The notes: generated by a model from the sequence alone, not told the origin. A stretch of 64,000 nt of DNA from Actinomycetota bacterium (GCA_963169235.1 CAUJCX010000039.1:1-64000), one strand, 5' to 3'. Shown: positions 16,130 through 28,299, counted from the stretch's first letter. Program-made: numbers and translations.

Positions 16130-17588
16130 CGCGAAGCGATACGTCGCGGTCGACCTGGGCGCGTCGAGCGGCCGAGTGCTGGTGGCGACGTTCGACGGCG
16201 GACGGGTGGAGCTGGACGAGGTACACCGCTTCGTCAACGAGCCAGTGCGGCTTCCCGACGGGTTGCGCTGGAACCTGCTGGGCCTGTTCGCCGAGGTGGC
16301 GCGGGGCGTGCGCGACGCGTGCGCGGCCGGTCCGGTGGTGAGCGCCGGCGTCGACGCGTGGGGCGTCGACTACGCCCTGGTGGACGACGAGGCCCGCCCC
16401 CTGGGCCTGCCGTTCCACTACCGCGATGCGCGCACCGACGGCATGCCGGAGCGGGCGTTCGCGCGGGTGCCGCGCGACGAGCTGTACCGCGTCACGGGCA
16501 TCCAGACGATGCCCATCAACACGGTCTTCCAGCTGCTGGCCGACGACCCGCGCGCGCTGGATCGTGCCGCCGGCATCCTGCTGGTGCCCGGCCTCGTCTC
16601 CCACTGGCTGGGCGGGCGTCCCGCCAACGACGACACGGCGGCGTCCACCACGGGCCTGCTCGACGCGGCCACCGGCGACTGGGCCCGCGGCGTCATCGCC
16701 CGCCTGGGCCTCCCGGCCGCGCCGTTCGGCCCGCTGGTGGCTCCGGGCACCGCGCTGGGGACGCTGCGGAGCGACATCGCAGGCGGCGCGACCGGGGTCG
16801 ACGTGGTGGCGGTGGCCGGACACGACACCGCGGCCGCGTTCGCCGCGGCGCTGGGCGACGACGACACCGCGGTGCTGTCGAGCGGCACCTGGTCGCTCGT
16901 GGGCATCGAATCGCCCCGGCCCGTGCTGAGCGATGCGGCCCTGGCGGCCAACCTCACCAACGAGCGGGGCGTGGGCGGCACGGTGCGCCTGCTCAAGAAC
17001 GTGATGGGCCTGTGGCTGCTGCAGGAGTGCGAGCGGGAGTGGGGGCTCGGCACCGCGCAGCTGCTGGCCGAGGCCGAGGCGGCGGACGATGCACCGCTGT
17101 TCGACCCCGACGACCCCACGCTGCTGGCGCCGGGCGGCATGCCCGCGCGCATCCACCGGCTGATGGGCGCGTCGCCCGATCGGGGCGCCACGGTGCGCGG
17201 CATCCTCACGTCGCTGGCCTGCAAGTACCGCTGGGTGCTGGAGGACATCGAGGCCGTGTCCGGCCGCCGCATCCGTCGCATCGACGTGGTCGGCGGCGGG
17301 GCGGGCAACGCGCTGCTGGCCCGCATCACCGCCGACGTCACCGGGCGCACCGTGCTGGCGGGGCCGCGCGAGGCGACGGCCCTGGGCAACGCGCTGGTGC
17401 AGGTGGGCGCCCACGCGGGGCTCGACCGCAGCGCCCTGCGCGACGTCGCGCGGGTCTCCGCCGAACGCGTGCCGTTCCGCCCGGCCGACGGGCCCGCCGG
17501 CGACGCCCTGTACGCCCGCTTCCTCGACACCACTGGGCTGCGCCACGCGGGCGCGCCACCGACGCCAACGGGAGGACGAACCGCATGA
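16122..17588 (+). CDS. rhaB: Rhamnulokinase
   Basis: A 488-residue FGGY-family sugar kinase that phosphorylates L-rhamnulose to rhamnulose 1-phosphate. It shows the [12 protein letters not shown] phosphate-binding loop at the N-terminus, the [13 protein letters not shown] and HYRDARTDG substrate segments (both typical of RhaB), the [11 protein letters not shown] adenosine loop and a [11 protein letters not shown] motif in the second domain. The only start that keeps the first strand is a TTG at 16122 overlapping the rhaM stop, an uncommon but usable start. The gene is coupled to rhaI by an ATGA overlap. Confidence 0.92.
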   Translation: MRDAKRYVAVDLGASSGRVLVATFDGGRVELDEVHRFVNEPVRLPDGLRWNLLGLFAEVARGVRDACAAGPVVSAGVDAWGVDYALVDDEARPLGLPFHYRDARTDGMPERAFARVPRDELYRVTGIQTMPINTVFQLLADDPRALDRAAGILLVPGLVSHWLGGRPANDDTAASTTGLLDAATGDWARGVIARLGLPAAPFGPLVAPGTALGTLRSDIAGGATGVDVVAVAGHDTAAAFAAALGDDDTAVLSSGTWSLVGIESPRPVLSDAALAANLTNERGVGGTVRLLKNVMGLWLLQECEREWGLGTAQLLAEAEAADDAPLFDPDDPTLLAPGGMPARIHRLMGASPDRGATVRGILTSLACKYRWVLEDIEAVSGRRIRRIDVVGGGAGNALLARITADVTGRTVLAGPREATALGNALVQVGAHAGLDRSALRDVARVSAERVPFRPADGPAGDALYARFLDTTGLRHAGAPPTPTGGRTA

Positions 17589-18781
17589 GCAACGACCACG
17601 CGCACCTGCGCAGCGCGCTGGAGGCCGCCGGCGTCGACGTGGCCGACGTCGAGCGCCGCCTCGGCGGCCTCGAGGTGGAGACCCCGTCGTGGGGCTACGG
17701 GGCGGCCGGCACCCGGTTCGCCGTGTTCCCCGGTCCCGGCACCGCCCGCGACATCTGGGAGAAGGTCGACGACGCCGCCGAGGTGCACCGCCTCACCGGC
17801 ACCGCGCCCGCCGTGGCCATGCACTTCCCCTGGGACGCCGTGCCCGACTACGACGCGCTGCGCGCGTACGTCACCGAGCGCGGGCTGCGGGTGGGGGCCG
17901 TCAACCCCAACCTGTTCCAGGACCCGGACTACCGGCTGGGCTCGGTGTGCAACCCCGACGCCCGCGTGCGCGACAAGGCCGTGGCCCACCTGGTGGAGTG
18001 CATCGAGATCGCCACCGCGCTGGGCTCCACCGCCCAGTCGCTGTGGTTCGCCGACGGCACCAACTACGCCGGTCAGGACGACCTGCGCGCGCGGCGTCAT
18101 CGGCTGCGCGAGTCGCTCGAGCGCGCATACGCCGTGCTGCCCGACGCGCAGGAGATGCTGGTCGAGTACAAGTTCTTCGAGCCGGCGTTCTACTCCACCG
18201 ACCTGCCCGACTGGGGCACGGCCCTGCTCACCTGCCTGGCGCTGGGCGACCGCGCCCGCGTGCTGGTCGACCTGGGCCACCACGCCCAGGGCGTCAACGT
18301 CGAGCAGATCGTCGCGCTCCTGGCCGACGAGGGCCGCCTGGGCGGGTTCCACTTCAACAACCGCAAGTACGCCGACGACGACCTCGTGGTGGGCTCCGTC
18401 AACCCGTTCGAGCTGTTCCTGATCTTCTGCGAACTCGCCGACGGGGACCTGCCGCGACTGACCATCGACCAGGCGCACTGCATCGAGCCGACCGTGGAGG
18501 CCATGGTGCTCAGCGTGACCAACATCCAGGAGGCGTACGCCAAGGCGCTGATCGTCGACCGGGATGCGCTGGCGACCGCCCGCGCCGACGGCGACGTGCT
18601 GGGGGCCCACCGCGTGATGCTGGACGCGTTCGGCACCGACGTGAGGCCCCTGTGCGCGCACGTCCGCACGGCGCGGGGGGCCGCCGCCGATCCGCTGTCC
18701 CAGCTGCGGTCCTCCGGCTACGTCGCGCGCAACGCCGAGGCCCGCGCCGAGGGCGCGGCGACCGGGCTGGGCGCCCGATGA
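17585..18781 (+). CDS. rhaI: L-rhamnose isomerase (non-RhaA, RhaI type)
   Basis: A 398-residue TIM-barrel sugar isomerase of the RhaI family found in rhizobia, Bacillus and actinobacteria, distinct from E. coli RhaA. Signatures are [15 protein letters not shown] near the N-terminus, [21 protein letters not shown], the metal-binding [23 protein letters not shown] and [12 protein letters not shown] segments. It converts L-rhamnose to L-rhamnulose. The ATG overlaps the rhaB stop (ATGA), and its stop overlaps the aldolase start the same way. Confidence 0.9.
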   Translation: MSNDHAHLRSALEAAGVDVADVERRLGGLEVETPSWGYGAAGTRFAVFPGPGTARDIWEKVDDAAEVHRLTGTAPAVAMHFPWDAVPDYDALRAYVTERGLRVGAVNPNLFQDPDYRLGSVCNPDARVRDKAVAHLVECIEIATALGSTAQSLWFADGTNYAGQDDLRARRHRLRESLERAYAVLPDAQEMLVEYKFFEPAFYSTDLPDWGTALLTCLALGDRARVLVDLGHHAQGVNVEQIVALLADEGRLGGFHFNNRKYADDDLVVGSVNPFELFLIFCELADGDLPRLTIDQAHCIEPTVEAMVLSVTNIQEAYAKALIVDRDALATARADGDVLGAHRVMLDAFGTDVRPLCAHVRTARGAAADPLSQLRSSGYVARNAEARAEGAATGLGAR

Positions 18782-20859
18782 GCCCCGCAGACGGCGTGAT
18801 GATCGCCCCCGTGGACGACCGCTGGGACGCGTCCGCGGGTGAGGGCGACGCGCTCGACCAGGTGCTGGCCGCGTCGCGCCTCCTGGGCTCCGACCGGTCG
18901 CTGGCCAACTTCGGCGGCGGCAACACGTCGGCGAAGGGCACGGCCACCGACCACGCGGGCCGCGACGTGCGGGTGATGTGGGTGAAGGGCTCGGGCAGCG
19001 ACCTGGCCACCATGGAGCGGCGCCACTTCACGGGGCTGCGGCTCGACGAGATCCTCCCGCTGATCGAGCGGCACGAGATGAGCGACGAGGAGATGGTGGC
19101 GTACCTGGCGCGCTGCCAGCTGGACCCCACCATGCCGCGGTGCTCCATCGAGACGCTCTTGCACGCGTTCGTGCCCGCCGAGCACGTGCACCACACCCAC
19201 CCCGACGGCATCAACGTGCTGGCGGGCACGCGCGACGGCGAGGCGCTGGTGCGGGAGTGCTTCGGCGACCGCGCCGCGTGGAGCCCGTACATCCGCCCCG
19301 GTTTCACGCTGGCCCGTCAGGTGGGGCTGGCGGTGCGCGAGAACCCGGCCCTCGAGGCCGTGATCCTGGCCAAGCACGGGCTGGTGGTGTGGGGCGACAC
19401 GGCGCAGGAGGCGTACCGGCGCACCGTCGCGATCGTCAACGAGGCGATCGCGTTCACCAACGCCCGGGTGGGGGGCGCGGCCCGCTTCGGCGGACCTGCC
19501 GGAACGCCGCTTTCCGACGACCAGGCCGCGGAGCTCCTGGCCGACGTGCTGCCCGCGCTGCGCGGGGCGGTGTCGAGCGAGCGCGCGAAGGTGCTGGTGG
19601 TCGACCGCGCGCCGGCCGTCGTCGAGTTCGTGTCGTCGCGTGACGCGCCCGAGCTGGTGGGGGTGGGGGCGCCGTGTCCCGACCACCTGGTGCACACCAA
19701 GCGGGTGCCCCTGTGGGTGCCGTTCGACCCCGCCCGCGACGACGCCGCGGCGCTGGCCGAGCGCATCCGCGAGCTGGTGCCCGCCTACCGCGACGAGTAC
19801 CGCGCGTACGTGGCGCTTCACGCGGACGCCGACACGGTGCCCGCCGATCCCGACCCGCGCGTGGTGCTGATCCAGAACGTCGGCCTGGTGGGCGTCGGCA
19901 CGTCGCCCCGCGCGGCCGCGCTGTCGCGCGACCTCTACCACCGCGCGGTGGAGGTGATCGCCGGCGCCGACGCCATGGGCGGCTTCGTGTCGCTCACCGA
20001 CGCCGAGAGCTTCGCCATCGAGTACTGGCCGCTGGAGCTGTACAAGCTGTCGCTGGCGCCCCCGCCGGGGGAGCTCCAGGGCACCGTCGCCCTGGTCACC
20101 GGCGGCGCCGGCGGCATCGGGCGGGCCACCATGGCCGCGATGGCGGGCATGGGGGCGTGCGTCGTGGGCCTCGACCTCGACGCGGACGGGGCGCGGGAGG
20201 CGGTCGCGGCGTATGGCGACGCGGGGCTCGGCCTGGCGTGCGACGTCACGTCCGAGGACGCCGTCCGGGACGCGTACCGGCAGGCCGTCGCGCGCTTCGG
20301 CGGGGTCGACATCGTGGTGTCGAACGCCGGCGTCGCGTCGAGCGCCCCGCTCCAGGAGACCACCCTCGACGAGTGGCAGCGCAACTACGCCGTGCTGGGC
20401 ACCGGCTACTTCCTGGTGGCGCGCGAGGCGTTCCGCACCATGATCGCGCAGGCCACCGGGGGCAGCATCGTGTTCGTCGCGTCGAAGAACGCGGTGGTGG
20501 CGGGCCGCAACGCGGCGGCGTACTCGTCGGCGAAGGCGGCCGAGCTGCACCTGGCCCGCTGCCTGGCCGAGGAGGGGGGCCCGCACGGCATCCGGGTCAA
20601 CACGGTGAACCCCGACGCGGTGCTGCAGGGATCGCGCATCTGGGGCTCGTCGTGGCGGCGTGAGCGCGCCGACGCGTACGGCATCGAGCCGGACCAGCTG
20701 GAGGAGCACTACCGCAAGCGCACCACGCTGGGCGTCAACATCCTGCCGGACGACATCGCCCAGGCCGTGGTGCACTTCGCGTCCCCGGCCCGCTCCGGCA
20801 AGAGCACCGGCAACATGCTGAACGTCGACGGGGGGGTCCCGGCGGCGTACGCCCGCTAG
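18778..20859 (+). CDS. rhaD: Bifunctional rhamnulose-1-phosphate aldolase / lactaldehyde dehydrogenase
   Basis: A 693-residue fusion. Residues about 1-430 form a class II aldolase/adducin-type domain with zinc-binding histidines in HVHHTHPDG and an AKHGLVVWG segment. It would split rhamnulose 1-phosphate into DHAP and L-lactaldehyde. Residues about 440-693 form a short-chain dehydrogenase with the TGGAGGIG nucleotide loop, an SNAGVASS segment and a [12 protein letters not shown] active-site Tyr/Lys region. In related fusions (RhaEW, YuxG type) this half oxidises lactaldehyde to lactate. Fusing the two steps would keep the reactive aldehyde from escaping. It is followed immediately by lutABC. 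Confidence 0.92.
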   Translation: MSPADGVMIAPVDDRWDASAGEGDALDQVLAASRLLGSDRSLANFGGGNTSAKGTATDHAGRDVRVMWVKGSGSDLATMERRHFTGLRLDEILPLIERHEMSDEEMVAYLARCQLDPTMPRCSIETLLHAFVPAEHVHHTHPDGINVLAGTRDGEALVRECFGDRAAWSPYIRPGFTLARQVGLAVRENPALEAVILAKHGLVVWGDTAQEAYRRTVAIVNEAIAFTNARVGGAARFGGPAGTPLSDDQAAELLADVLPALRGAVSSERAKVLVVDRAPAVVEFVSSRDAPELVGVGAPCPDHLVHTKRVPLWVPFDPARDDAAALAERIRELVPAYRDEYRAYVALHADADTVPADPDPRVVLIQNVGLVGVGTSPRAAALSRDLYHRAVEVIAGADAMGGFVSLTDAESFAIEYWPLELYKLSLAPPPGELQGTVALVTGGAGGIGRATMAAMAGMGACVVGLDLDADGAREAVAAYGDAGLGLACDVTSEDAVRDAYRQAVARFGGVDIVVSNAGVASSAPLQETTLDEWQRNYAVLGTGYFLVAREAFRTMIAQATGGSIVFVASKNAVVAGRNAAAYSSAKAAELHLARCLAEEGGPHGIRVNTVNPDAVLQGSRIWGSSWRRERADAYGIEPDQLEEHYRKRTTLGVNILPDDIAQAVVHFASPARSGKSTGNMLNVDGGVPAAYAR

Positions 20860-21587
20860 TGCGCGTCTCGCTGATGATCACGTGCCTGGCCGACACGCTG
20901 TTTCCGCGTGCCGGTCAGGCGACGGTGACGGTGCTGGAGCACCTGGGCTGCGACGTCGTGTTCCCGGCCGAGCAGACCTGCTGCGGCCAGATGCACGGCA
21001 ACACCGGCTACCGCGACGACGGGCTGGGCCTGGCGCGGCGCGCGTGCCGGGTGTTCGCCGACGCCGAGCGCGTCGTGTGCCCGTCGGCGTCGTGCGTGGG
21101 CTGGCTGCGGGAGACCGCCCCCATGCTGGCCGCCGCCGCCGGCGACGACGCCCTGGTGGCCGAGCTGCGCGGCCTGGCGCCGCGCATGCGGGAGCTGACC
21201 GAGCTGATCATCGACGACCTGGGCGTCGAGGACGTGGGGGCGTCGTTCCCCCACACGGTCACGTACCACCCCACGTGCCACAGCCTGCGCGGCCTGCACC
21301 TGGGCGAGCGGCCCGTGCGCCTGCTGCGCGCCGTCCGCGGCCTGCAGCTGGTGCCGCTGCCGTCGGCCGAGGAGTGCTGCGGCTTCGGCGGCACGTTCGC
21401 GCTGAAGAACGCCGACGTCTCGATGGCGATGCTGGCCGACAAGGTGCGCTGCGTGGGCGACTCGGGCGCCGAGGTGGCCACCGCCGTCGACGGGTCGTGC
21501 CTGATGCAGATCGGCGGGGCGCTGTCGCGGCAGCGCACGGGCGTGCGCACCATGCACCTGGCAGAGATCCTGGCGGCGCGGGAATGA
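20859..21587 (+). CDS. lutA: Lactate utilisation protein LutA (CCG Fe-S protein)
   Basis: A 242-residue protein of the LutA/YkgE family with two cysteine-rich CCG modules: QTCCGQMHGN near residue 40 and AEECCGFGG near residue 170, plus conserved single cysteines in TYHPTCHS and DGSCLMQIGG. It forms part of the LutABC complex that oxidises L-lactate to pyruvate. The GTG start shares its first base with the TAG stop of the rhamnose aldolase gene, so it is very likely cotranscribed. This placement gives the lactate formed from rhamnose an immediate outlet. Confidence 0.92.
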   Translation: MRVSLMITCLADTLFPRAGQATVTVLEHLGCDVVFPAEQTCCGQMHGNTGYRDDGLGLARRACRVFADAERVVCPSASCVGWLRETAPMLAAAAGDDALVAELRGLAPRMRELTELIIDDLGVEDVGASFPHTVTYHPTCHSLRGLHLGERPVRLLRAVRGLQLVPLPSAEECCGFGGTFALKNADVSMAMLADKVRCVGDSGAEVATAVDGSCLMQIGGALSRQRTGVRTMHLAEILAARE

Positions 21588-22957
21588 GCGAGGGCTTTCC
21601 CCAGGCCGCCCGCGCGGCCCTGGCCGACACCCAGCTGCGGCGCAACCTGGCGGGCGCCACGGCCACCATCCGGGCCCGGCGCGCCGCCGCGGTGGCCGAG
21701 TGCGACGACTGGCAGGAGCTGCGCGACGCGGCCGAGGCCATCAAGACGCGCACCATGGCGCGCCTGCCCGAGCTGCTCGAGATGCTCGAGACGCGGGTGA
21801 CCGAGGCGGGCGGCACCGTGCACTGGGCCCGCGACGCCGCCGAGGCCAACGCGGCGGTCGCCGCCGTCGCCGCCGCGCACGGCGCCGACGAGGTGATCAA
21901 GGTCAAGTCCATCGCCACCGACGAGATCGGCCTCAACGAGGCGCTCGCGGCCCGGGGCGTGCGGGCGTTCGAGACCGACCTGGCCGAGCTGATCAACCAA
22001 CTGGGCGACGACTGGTCGTCGCACATCCTGGTGCCCGCGATCCATCGCAACCGCAGCGAGATCCGGCGCCTGTTCGCGCGTACCATCGCGAAAGGCCGGC
22101 CGCTCACGGACGCGCCGGAGGAGCTGGCCGAGGCGGCCCGCGTGTACCTGCGCGAACGGTTCCTGTCGGTGCCCATGGCCGTCAGCGGCGCCAACTTCGC
22201 CATCGCCGAGACCGGCGCCGTGTGCGTGGTGGAGTCGGAGGGCAACGGCCGCATGTGCACCACGCTGCCGCGCGTGCTGGTGACCGTGATGGGCATCGAG
22301 AAGCTCTTGCCCCGGTGGCGCGACCTGGAGGTGTTCCTGCAGATCCTGCCCCGGTCGGCGACGGGCGAGCCGATGAGCCCGTACACGTCGCTGTGGACCG
22401 GCGTGCACCCGGGCGACGGCCCCGAGGAGTTCCACCTGGTGATCCTCGACAACGGCCGCACCGACGTGCTGGCCGACGAGCTGGGCCGGCAGGCGCTCCA
22501 CTGCATCCGCTGTTCGGCCTGTCTCAACGTCTGTCCCGTGTACACCCGCGTGGGCGGGCACGCGTACGGGTCGGTGTACCCCGGACCCATCGGGGCCATC
22601 CTCACGCCGCAGCTCAAGGGGCTCCACGCGGCGCCGACGCTGCCGTTCGCGTCCACGCTGTGCGGGGCGTGCCTGGAGGTGTGCCCGGTGAAGATCGACA
22701 TCCCGTCCGTGCTGGTGCACCTGCGCGGACGCGTGGTGCGCGAGACCCGCGGCCGCGTGACCCGCGAGGGCGTGATGATGGCCGCCGTGGCCAAGGCGTT
22801 CGGTTCGCGGCGCCGGTACGAGCGCGCGCAGCGCCTGGCGCGGCTGGGGCACGGGCCGCTGGCCGACCAGGTGATGGGGCGGTGGACCGCGATGCGCGAC
22901 CTGCCGGAGCCGCCCGCGCAGACGTTCAGGAGCTGGTGGCGTGAGCGCCAGGGATGA
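21584..22957 (+). CDS. lutB: Lactate utilisation protein LutB (Fe-S protein)
   Basis: A 457-residue iron-sulfur protein of the LutB/YkgF family. The N-terminal DUF162-like domain (about residues 50-290) includes the AVSGANFAIAETGAV signature. Two 4Fe-4S binding clusters follow: CIRCSACLNVCPVY near residue 310 and CGACLEVCPVKIDIP near residue 360. The ATG overlaps the lutA stop (ATGA). It would act as the electron-transferring core of L-lactate oxidation at the membrane or in the cytosol. Confidence 0.92.
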   Translation: MSEGFPQAARAALADTQLRRNLAGATATIRARRAAAVAECDDWQELRDAAEAIKTRTMARLPELLEMLETRVTEAGGTVHWARDAAEANAAVAAVAAAHGADEVIKVKSIATDEIGLNEALAARGVRAFETDLAELINQLGDDWSSHILVPAIHRNRSEIRRLFARTIAKGRPLTDAPEELAEAARVYLRERFLSVPMAVSGANFAIAETGAVCVVESEGNGRMCTTLPRVLVTVMGIEKLLPRWRDLEVFLQILPRSATGEPMSPYTSLWTGVHPGDGPEEFHLVILDNGRTDVLADELGRQALHCIRCSACLNVCPVYTRVGGHAYGSVYPGPIGAILTPQLKGLHAAPTLPFASTLCGACLEVCPVKIDIPSVLVHLRGRVVRETRGRVTREGVMMAAVAKAFGSRRRYERAQRLARLGHGPLADQVMGRWTAMRDLPEPPAQTFRSWWRERQG

Positions 22958-23573
22958 CGTGCTCGCCCGGGTGCGCCGGGCCCTCGGCCCGTCGCCGTCG
23001 GCGCCGGAGGTGCCCCGCGGCTACCACCAGGCCGGGGCGTCCCGCGACGGCGACGCGGTGGCCCGCTTCTGCGAGCGGGCCGCCGAGTACACGGCCACGG
23101 TCACCCGCTGCGGCGACGACGCGCTGGCGGCCGTGCTGGGCGCCCGCGCGCGGGCCCACGGCGTCACGCGGCTGGCGTGCCCCGCCGCGACGGCGTGGGC
23201 CGTTGACGGCGCCGAGACCGTGCCCGACGACCCGCCGCTCGACCCGCGCACGCTGGACTCCATCGGGGCCGTGGTGACCGGTTCGGCCCTCGCGATCGCC
23301 GACACCGGCACGGTGGTGCTGGACGGCGGGCCCGCATCGGGACGGCGGGCGCTGTCGCTGGTGCCCGACGTGCACCTGTGCGTGGTGCGCGCCGCGACGG
23401 TGGTGTGGTCGGTCCCCGACGCGATCGCGGCGCTGGCGGCCGACGGCGCCCGCGGCCGGCCCGTCACGTTCATCAGCGGCCCGTCGGCCACGTCCGACAT
23501 CGAGCTGCAGCGCGTGGAGGGCGTGCACGGCCCACGGACGCTCGAGATCGTGGTCGTCGACGAGGCCCCGTAG
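22941..23573 (+). CDS. lutC: Lactate utilisation protein LutC
   Basis: A 210-residue protein of the LutC/YkgG (DUF162) family, the third component of lactate oxidation. Typical segments are SIGAVVTGSALAIADTGTVVLDGG and ISGPSATSDIELQRVEGVHGP, the latter being the strongest family hallmark. The GTG start overlaps the end of lutB by 17 bases. It is the last gene of the rhamnose-lactate run and is followed two bases later by a strong hairpin. Confidence 0.92.
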   Translation: MSARDDVLARVRRALGPSPSAPEVPRGYHQAGASRDGDAVARFCERAAEYTATVTRCGDDALAAVLGARARAHGVTRLACPAATAWAVDGAETVPDDPPLDPRTLDSIGAVVTGSALAIADTGTVVLDGGPASGRRALSLVPDVHLCVVRAATVVWSVPDAIAALAADGARGRPVTFISGPSATSDIELQRVEGVHGPRTLEIVVVDEAP

Positions 23574-23574
23574 G

Positions 23575-23606
23575 GCGGCGCCGGACGGACGTCGTCCCGG
23601 CGCCGC
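23575..23606. terminator. Hairpin terminator between lutC and the YbjQ gene
   Basis: A perfect 10-base inverted repeat, GCGGCGCCGG (23575-23584) and CCGGCGCCGC (23597-23606), with a 12-base loop. It lies between two convergent genes. There is no T tract, so it is either an intrinsic terminator of the GC-rich actinobacterial type or a 3' end-stabilising stem for both transcripts. Confidence 0.7.
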
Positions 23607-23619
23607 ACCCGCCCGGGCG

Positions 23620-23943
23620 TCAGGCGGCGGGACGCACGCGGCAGGCCGTGCCGTACGCGCAGATCTCCGTCGCGTTCTCCATGAACTCGCTGGCGTCGAA
23701 GCGCATGGCGATGACCGCGTTCGCGCCCTTGGCCTCGGCCTCCTCCGACAGCCGCGCGATGGCCTCCTGGCGGCTTTCGCCAAGCATCTTCGTCATGCCC
23801 TTCAGCTCGCCACCGACGATGGACTTGAACGCGGCGCCGATCTGCGAGCCCATGTGGCGGCTGCGCACGGTCAGCCCGAAGATCTCGCCGTACACCTCCT
23901 CCACGACGTAGCCGGGAAGGTCGTTGGCGGTGGTGATGATCAT
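23620..23943 (-). CDS. YbjQ/UPF0145-family protein
   Basis: A 107-residue protein of the YbjQ (UPF0145) family, sometimes called heavy-metal-binding domain proteins; they form pentamers. The N-terminus MIITTANDLPGYVVEEVYGEIFG, the central GGELKGMTKMLGESRQEAIARL and the C-terminal GANAVIAMRFDAS are the family hallmarks. The true ligand is unknown. The ATG at 23943 is preceded on the minus strand by a GAGGAGACCCC site. It is convergent with lutC. Confidence 0.9.
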   Translation of the reverse strand: MIITTANDLPGYVVEEVYGEIFGLTVRSRHMGSQIGAAFKSIVGGELKGMTKMLGESRQEAIARLSEEAEAKGANAVIAMRFDASEFMENATEICAYGTACRVRPAA

Positions 23944-24409
23944 GGGGTCTCCTCGGGAGCCGGTGGGGTGCGGATGGGGGACCGACCGTACTCCCGGGGC
24001 GGCGCGGGATGCGTGACGGCATGGACAACTCCGGGTGCGACGCATCTCGCGGTGGTGGGGTAGGGCGCCGCGCGTGTACGGGTGAACGGCGGACTTCCCA
24101 CTCGGCCGGATGCGGTGGAGGGCGACCTGGTCGAATGGCCTGTTGATCATTTCCGCACGTCGCTGGTACGTTGGCCGCCAAGCTTCGTGATGTACGCACG
24201 CGGGCGATCGGCGCGCGTGCGGGTGGGAAAGCAGGGCGACGGGGGCGGTCCTGCGACCCCTCGGTCGGGTGGGGGCACGCGCGGGACGTGGACGTCCGGC
24301 CCCGCGCGATCCGCGTTGCCGACGCGGCGTTGACGCCCCCGTACCCCGAACCGCGCGGACCGCTCGCCGGTGGTGAGCGGTCATTCAGTCAGTCGGAAGG
24401 GGAACCCTG
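23944..24409. other. Intergenic region between divergent YbjQ and secreted-protein genes
   Basis: A 466-base gap. Small open frames in it lack good start sites and look spurious. It contains one clear promoter-like pair facing right (24143-24172) and a stem ACCGCTC (24359-24365) / GAGCGGT (24375-24381) just before the ribosome binding site of the 24410 gene. If that promoter is used, the message has a leader of about 230 bases. Confidence 0.5.
24143..24172 (+). promoter_or_regulatory. Candidate promoter upstream of the 24410 gene
   Basis: TTGATC (24143-24148) and TACGTT (24167-24172) are separated by 18 bases. They stand out because the surrounding DNA is GC-rich. The distance to the next start codon implies a long untranslated leader, so either a leader RNA exists or the match is chance. 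Confidence 0.4.
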
Positions 24410-25225
24410 ATGGTGAGCTTCACGCGTGGGAGCCTCGTGGTGTTGGCCACGGGCGTGGTGATGGTGGGTGCCGGCGTCGCGCAGGGCGCGGACGGCGTCC
24501 TGGTCAAGAACGTGCCCGCCACGTTCGAGTTCCGCCTCCACTCGGGCGGAACAACCCCGTGCGGAGCGGCGGGCTTCATCCGCTGGAAGAGCGTGGCCGG
24601 CGCGACGAGCGCGACGGCGAAGTTCCGCTCGCGCTCCGCGGAGGCGGCGGACACCAACGGACCGTTCAGCGATGCGACGGCGACCGGGCAGCGCGGGGAC
24701 GGAACCAAGCCCCCGTTCGAGAACACGTTCCTGGGCGTGTACACGGTGGAGCCGGGCTACGACTGGCTGAACGCGGGCGTGTGGATGTGGGGCGGTAGCG
24801 ACCAGGGCTGCGCCGACGGGCACCTTCGCGGGCAACGGATGATCGATCAGGCGGCGGGCGTTCAGGTGACGCTGACGATCCAGGTCCCCGGGCCGGTGGT
24901 GAAGAGCGTCGGGGCCCGGCAGCTGCTGCCGCGGTCGGGGAACGCGACCGTCGCGACCCTGAAGTGCCCGGTCGGTGGCACGTGCACGGTGAAGGCGCCG
25001 CGCTTCGTGACCGTGTTCGCGAGCGGCAGGACGTACCGGCTGGGGGTCACCGCTCCGCGGGCGCTCGCGGGCGGCAAGAGCGCGAACGTGGTGGTGAGAT
25101 TCCCGCGGGCGGCGACCCGGGATCTGGCGGGCCGCACCGTGCGTCCGCGCGTGAAGGTCGAGGTGAGCAACCAGAAGGTGGCGAAGACCAGCCTCATCGC
25201 CGGCCGCAGCATCCGCGTGAGGTAG
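24410..25225 (+). CDS. Secreted protein of unknown function
   Basis: A 271-residue exported protein. The signal peptide covers about residues 1-27 (ending GVAQGADG). Residues about 30-165 form a beta-rich region with cysteines in TTPCGAAG and QGCADGH, which could form a disulfide. The C-terminal region (about 170-271) is basic and valine-rich and includes KCPVGGTCTVKAP, a short CX5C element. No enzyme motif is visible. The ATG follows a GGAAGGGGAA site. It lies alone between a divergent gene and the ribosomal operon. Confidence 0.7.
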   Translation: MVSFTRGSLVVLATGVVMVGAGVAQGADGVLVKNVPATFEFRLHSGGTTPCGAAGFIRWKSVAGATSATAKFRSRSAEAADTNGPFSDATATGQRGDGTKPPFENTFLGVYTVEPGYDWLNAGVWMWGGSDQGCADGHLRGQRMIDQAAGVQVTLTIQVPGPVVKSVGARQLLPRSGNATVATLKCPVGGTCTVKAPRFVTVFASGRTYRLGVTAPRALAGGKSANVVVRFPRAATRDLAGRTVRPRVKVEVSNQKVAKTSLIAGRSIRVR

Positions 25226-25294
25226 CCAGGCGGGCCGGGGGCGGCGCGCGGTCGCCCCTCGGCCCTCGCGGCCGCGGGAGCCGCCCGCGTGCGC

Positions 25295-25300
25295 TAAACT
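25295..25300 (+). promoter_or_regulatory. Candidate -10 element of the rpsB operon
   Basis: TAAACT stands out in GC-rich sequence about 130 bases before rpsB and matches a housekeeping-type -10 (TANNNT). No clear TTGACA partner is visible at 17-18 bases upstream. The same hexamer occurs at 40087 before the XRE gene. Confidence 0.4.
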
Positions 25301-25354
25301 GCTCGGCCGAATCCGTTCACGCCTCCCCGGTGCGATTCCGCGTCGCCGATGGTG

Positions 25355-25372
25355 CCCCCGACAACCCGGGGG
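25355..25372 (+). promoter_or_regulatory. Small hairpin in the rpsB leader
   Basis: CCCCCG (25355-25360) and CGGGGG (25367-25372) form a six-base GC stem with a six-base loop, about 55 bases before the rpsB start. A leader stem could serve as an attenuator or S2-binding site, as ribosomal protein S2 autoregulates in other bacteria. I cannot identify a known conserved leader motif. Confidence 0.35.
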
Positions 25373-25427
25373 TTCGGCGGTGCCCGCACCGGCTTTTCCA
25401 TGTTCCGAACCAGTCGAAGGAGACCTC

Positions 25428-26291
25428 GTGGCCACAGTCACGATGAAGCAGTTGCTCGAGTCCGGTGTGCACTTCGGCCACCAGACCCGCCGTTGGAACC
25501 CCAAGATGCGCCGCTACATCTTCGGTGAGCGCGGCGGCATCTACATCATCGACCTGCAGCAGACGCTGCCGCTCTTGGAGCGTGCGCAGGAGATCTGCAA
25601 CGCCATCGCGGCCCGCGGCGGCACCGTGATGTTCGTCGGCACCAAGAAGCAGTGCTCCGACGCCGTGCAGACGGCGGCGTCCCGCGCGAACCAGCCGTTC
25701 GTGTCGCACCGCTGGCTGGGCGGCCTGCTCACCAACTGGTCGACCATCAGCAACCGCATCAAGCAGCTGCACGCGCTGCGCACCCAGAAGAAGGAAGGGC
25801 AGCTCGACCTGCTGCCCACCCGCGAGCGCCTCACCAAGCTGGCCGAGCTCGAGAAGCTCGAGACCAACCTGGGCGGAGTGGCCGACATGCAGCGTCTGCC
25901 CGACGCCATCGTGATCGTCGACCTGAAGAAGGAGGCGATCGCGGTGAAGGAGGCCAACCGCCTTGGCATCCCGGTGATCGGCCTGGTCGACACCAACTGC
26001 GATCCCGACGACGCCACGTACGTCATCCCCGGCAACGACGACGCCATCCGCGCGTGCGACCTCATCCTGGGCGCGCTCAGCGACAGCATCCTCGAGGGCA
26101 AGGGCGAGACCCCGGCCGCGGTGGGCGCGGCCCCCGCGGCGGACGCCCCCGTCGCCGAGGCCGTCGTGGTGGAGGTCGCCGAGACCCCCGCCGCGGCCGA
26201 CGAGGCGCCGCAGCGGATCGTGGTGGAGGTCTCCGAGATCCCCGCCGAGCCGGAGAGCGCCGCCGAGGCCGCCCCGGCCGAGGCCGAGTGA
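25428..26291 (+). CDS. rpsB: 30S ribosomal protein S2
   Basis: A 287-residue uS2. The N-terminal [22 protein letters not shown] segment, the central [11 protein letters not shown] and the [15 protein letters not shown] motif are diagnostic. The last 60 residues form an acidic Ala/Glu/Val-rich tail beyond the usual core. The start is GTG 25428 with a GAAGGAG site. It heads the translation cluster with tsf. Confidence 0.97.
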   Translation: MATVTMKQLLESGVHFGHQTRRWNPKMRRYIFGERGGIYIIDLQQTLPLLERAQEICNAIAARGGTVMFVGTKKQCSDAVQTAASRANQPFVSHRWLGGLLTNWSTISNRIKQLHALRTQKKEGQLDLLPTRERLTKLAELEKLETNLGGVADMQRLPDAIVIVDLKKEAIAVKEANRLGIPVIGLVDTNCDPDDATYVIPGNDDAIRACDLILGALSDSILEGKGETPAAVGAAPAADAPVAEAVVVEVAETPAAADEAPQRIVVEVSEIPAEPESAAEAAPAEAE

Positions 26292-26334
26292 CCACCGCTT
26301 CCCGACCCACGCCCCACAAGGAGACGTCCCCACA

Positions 26335-28269
<1,935 letters not shown>

Positions 28270-28299
28270 GCGGGGCCTCCCCAGGCTTCCGCCGCACGT

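Noticed and set aside
18778-20859. Frameshift or gene fusion artefact in the aldolase/dehydrogenase gene
   Set aside because: Both halves are in one frame with intact motifs, and this fusion is a known family in rhamnose loci.
24082-24333. An 83-residue frame in the gap before 24410
   Set aside because: No ribosome binding site, Arg/Gly-rich composition and no recognisable motif.
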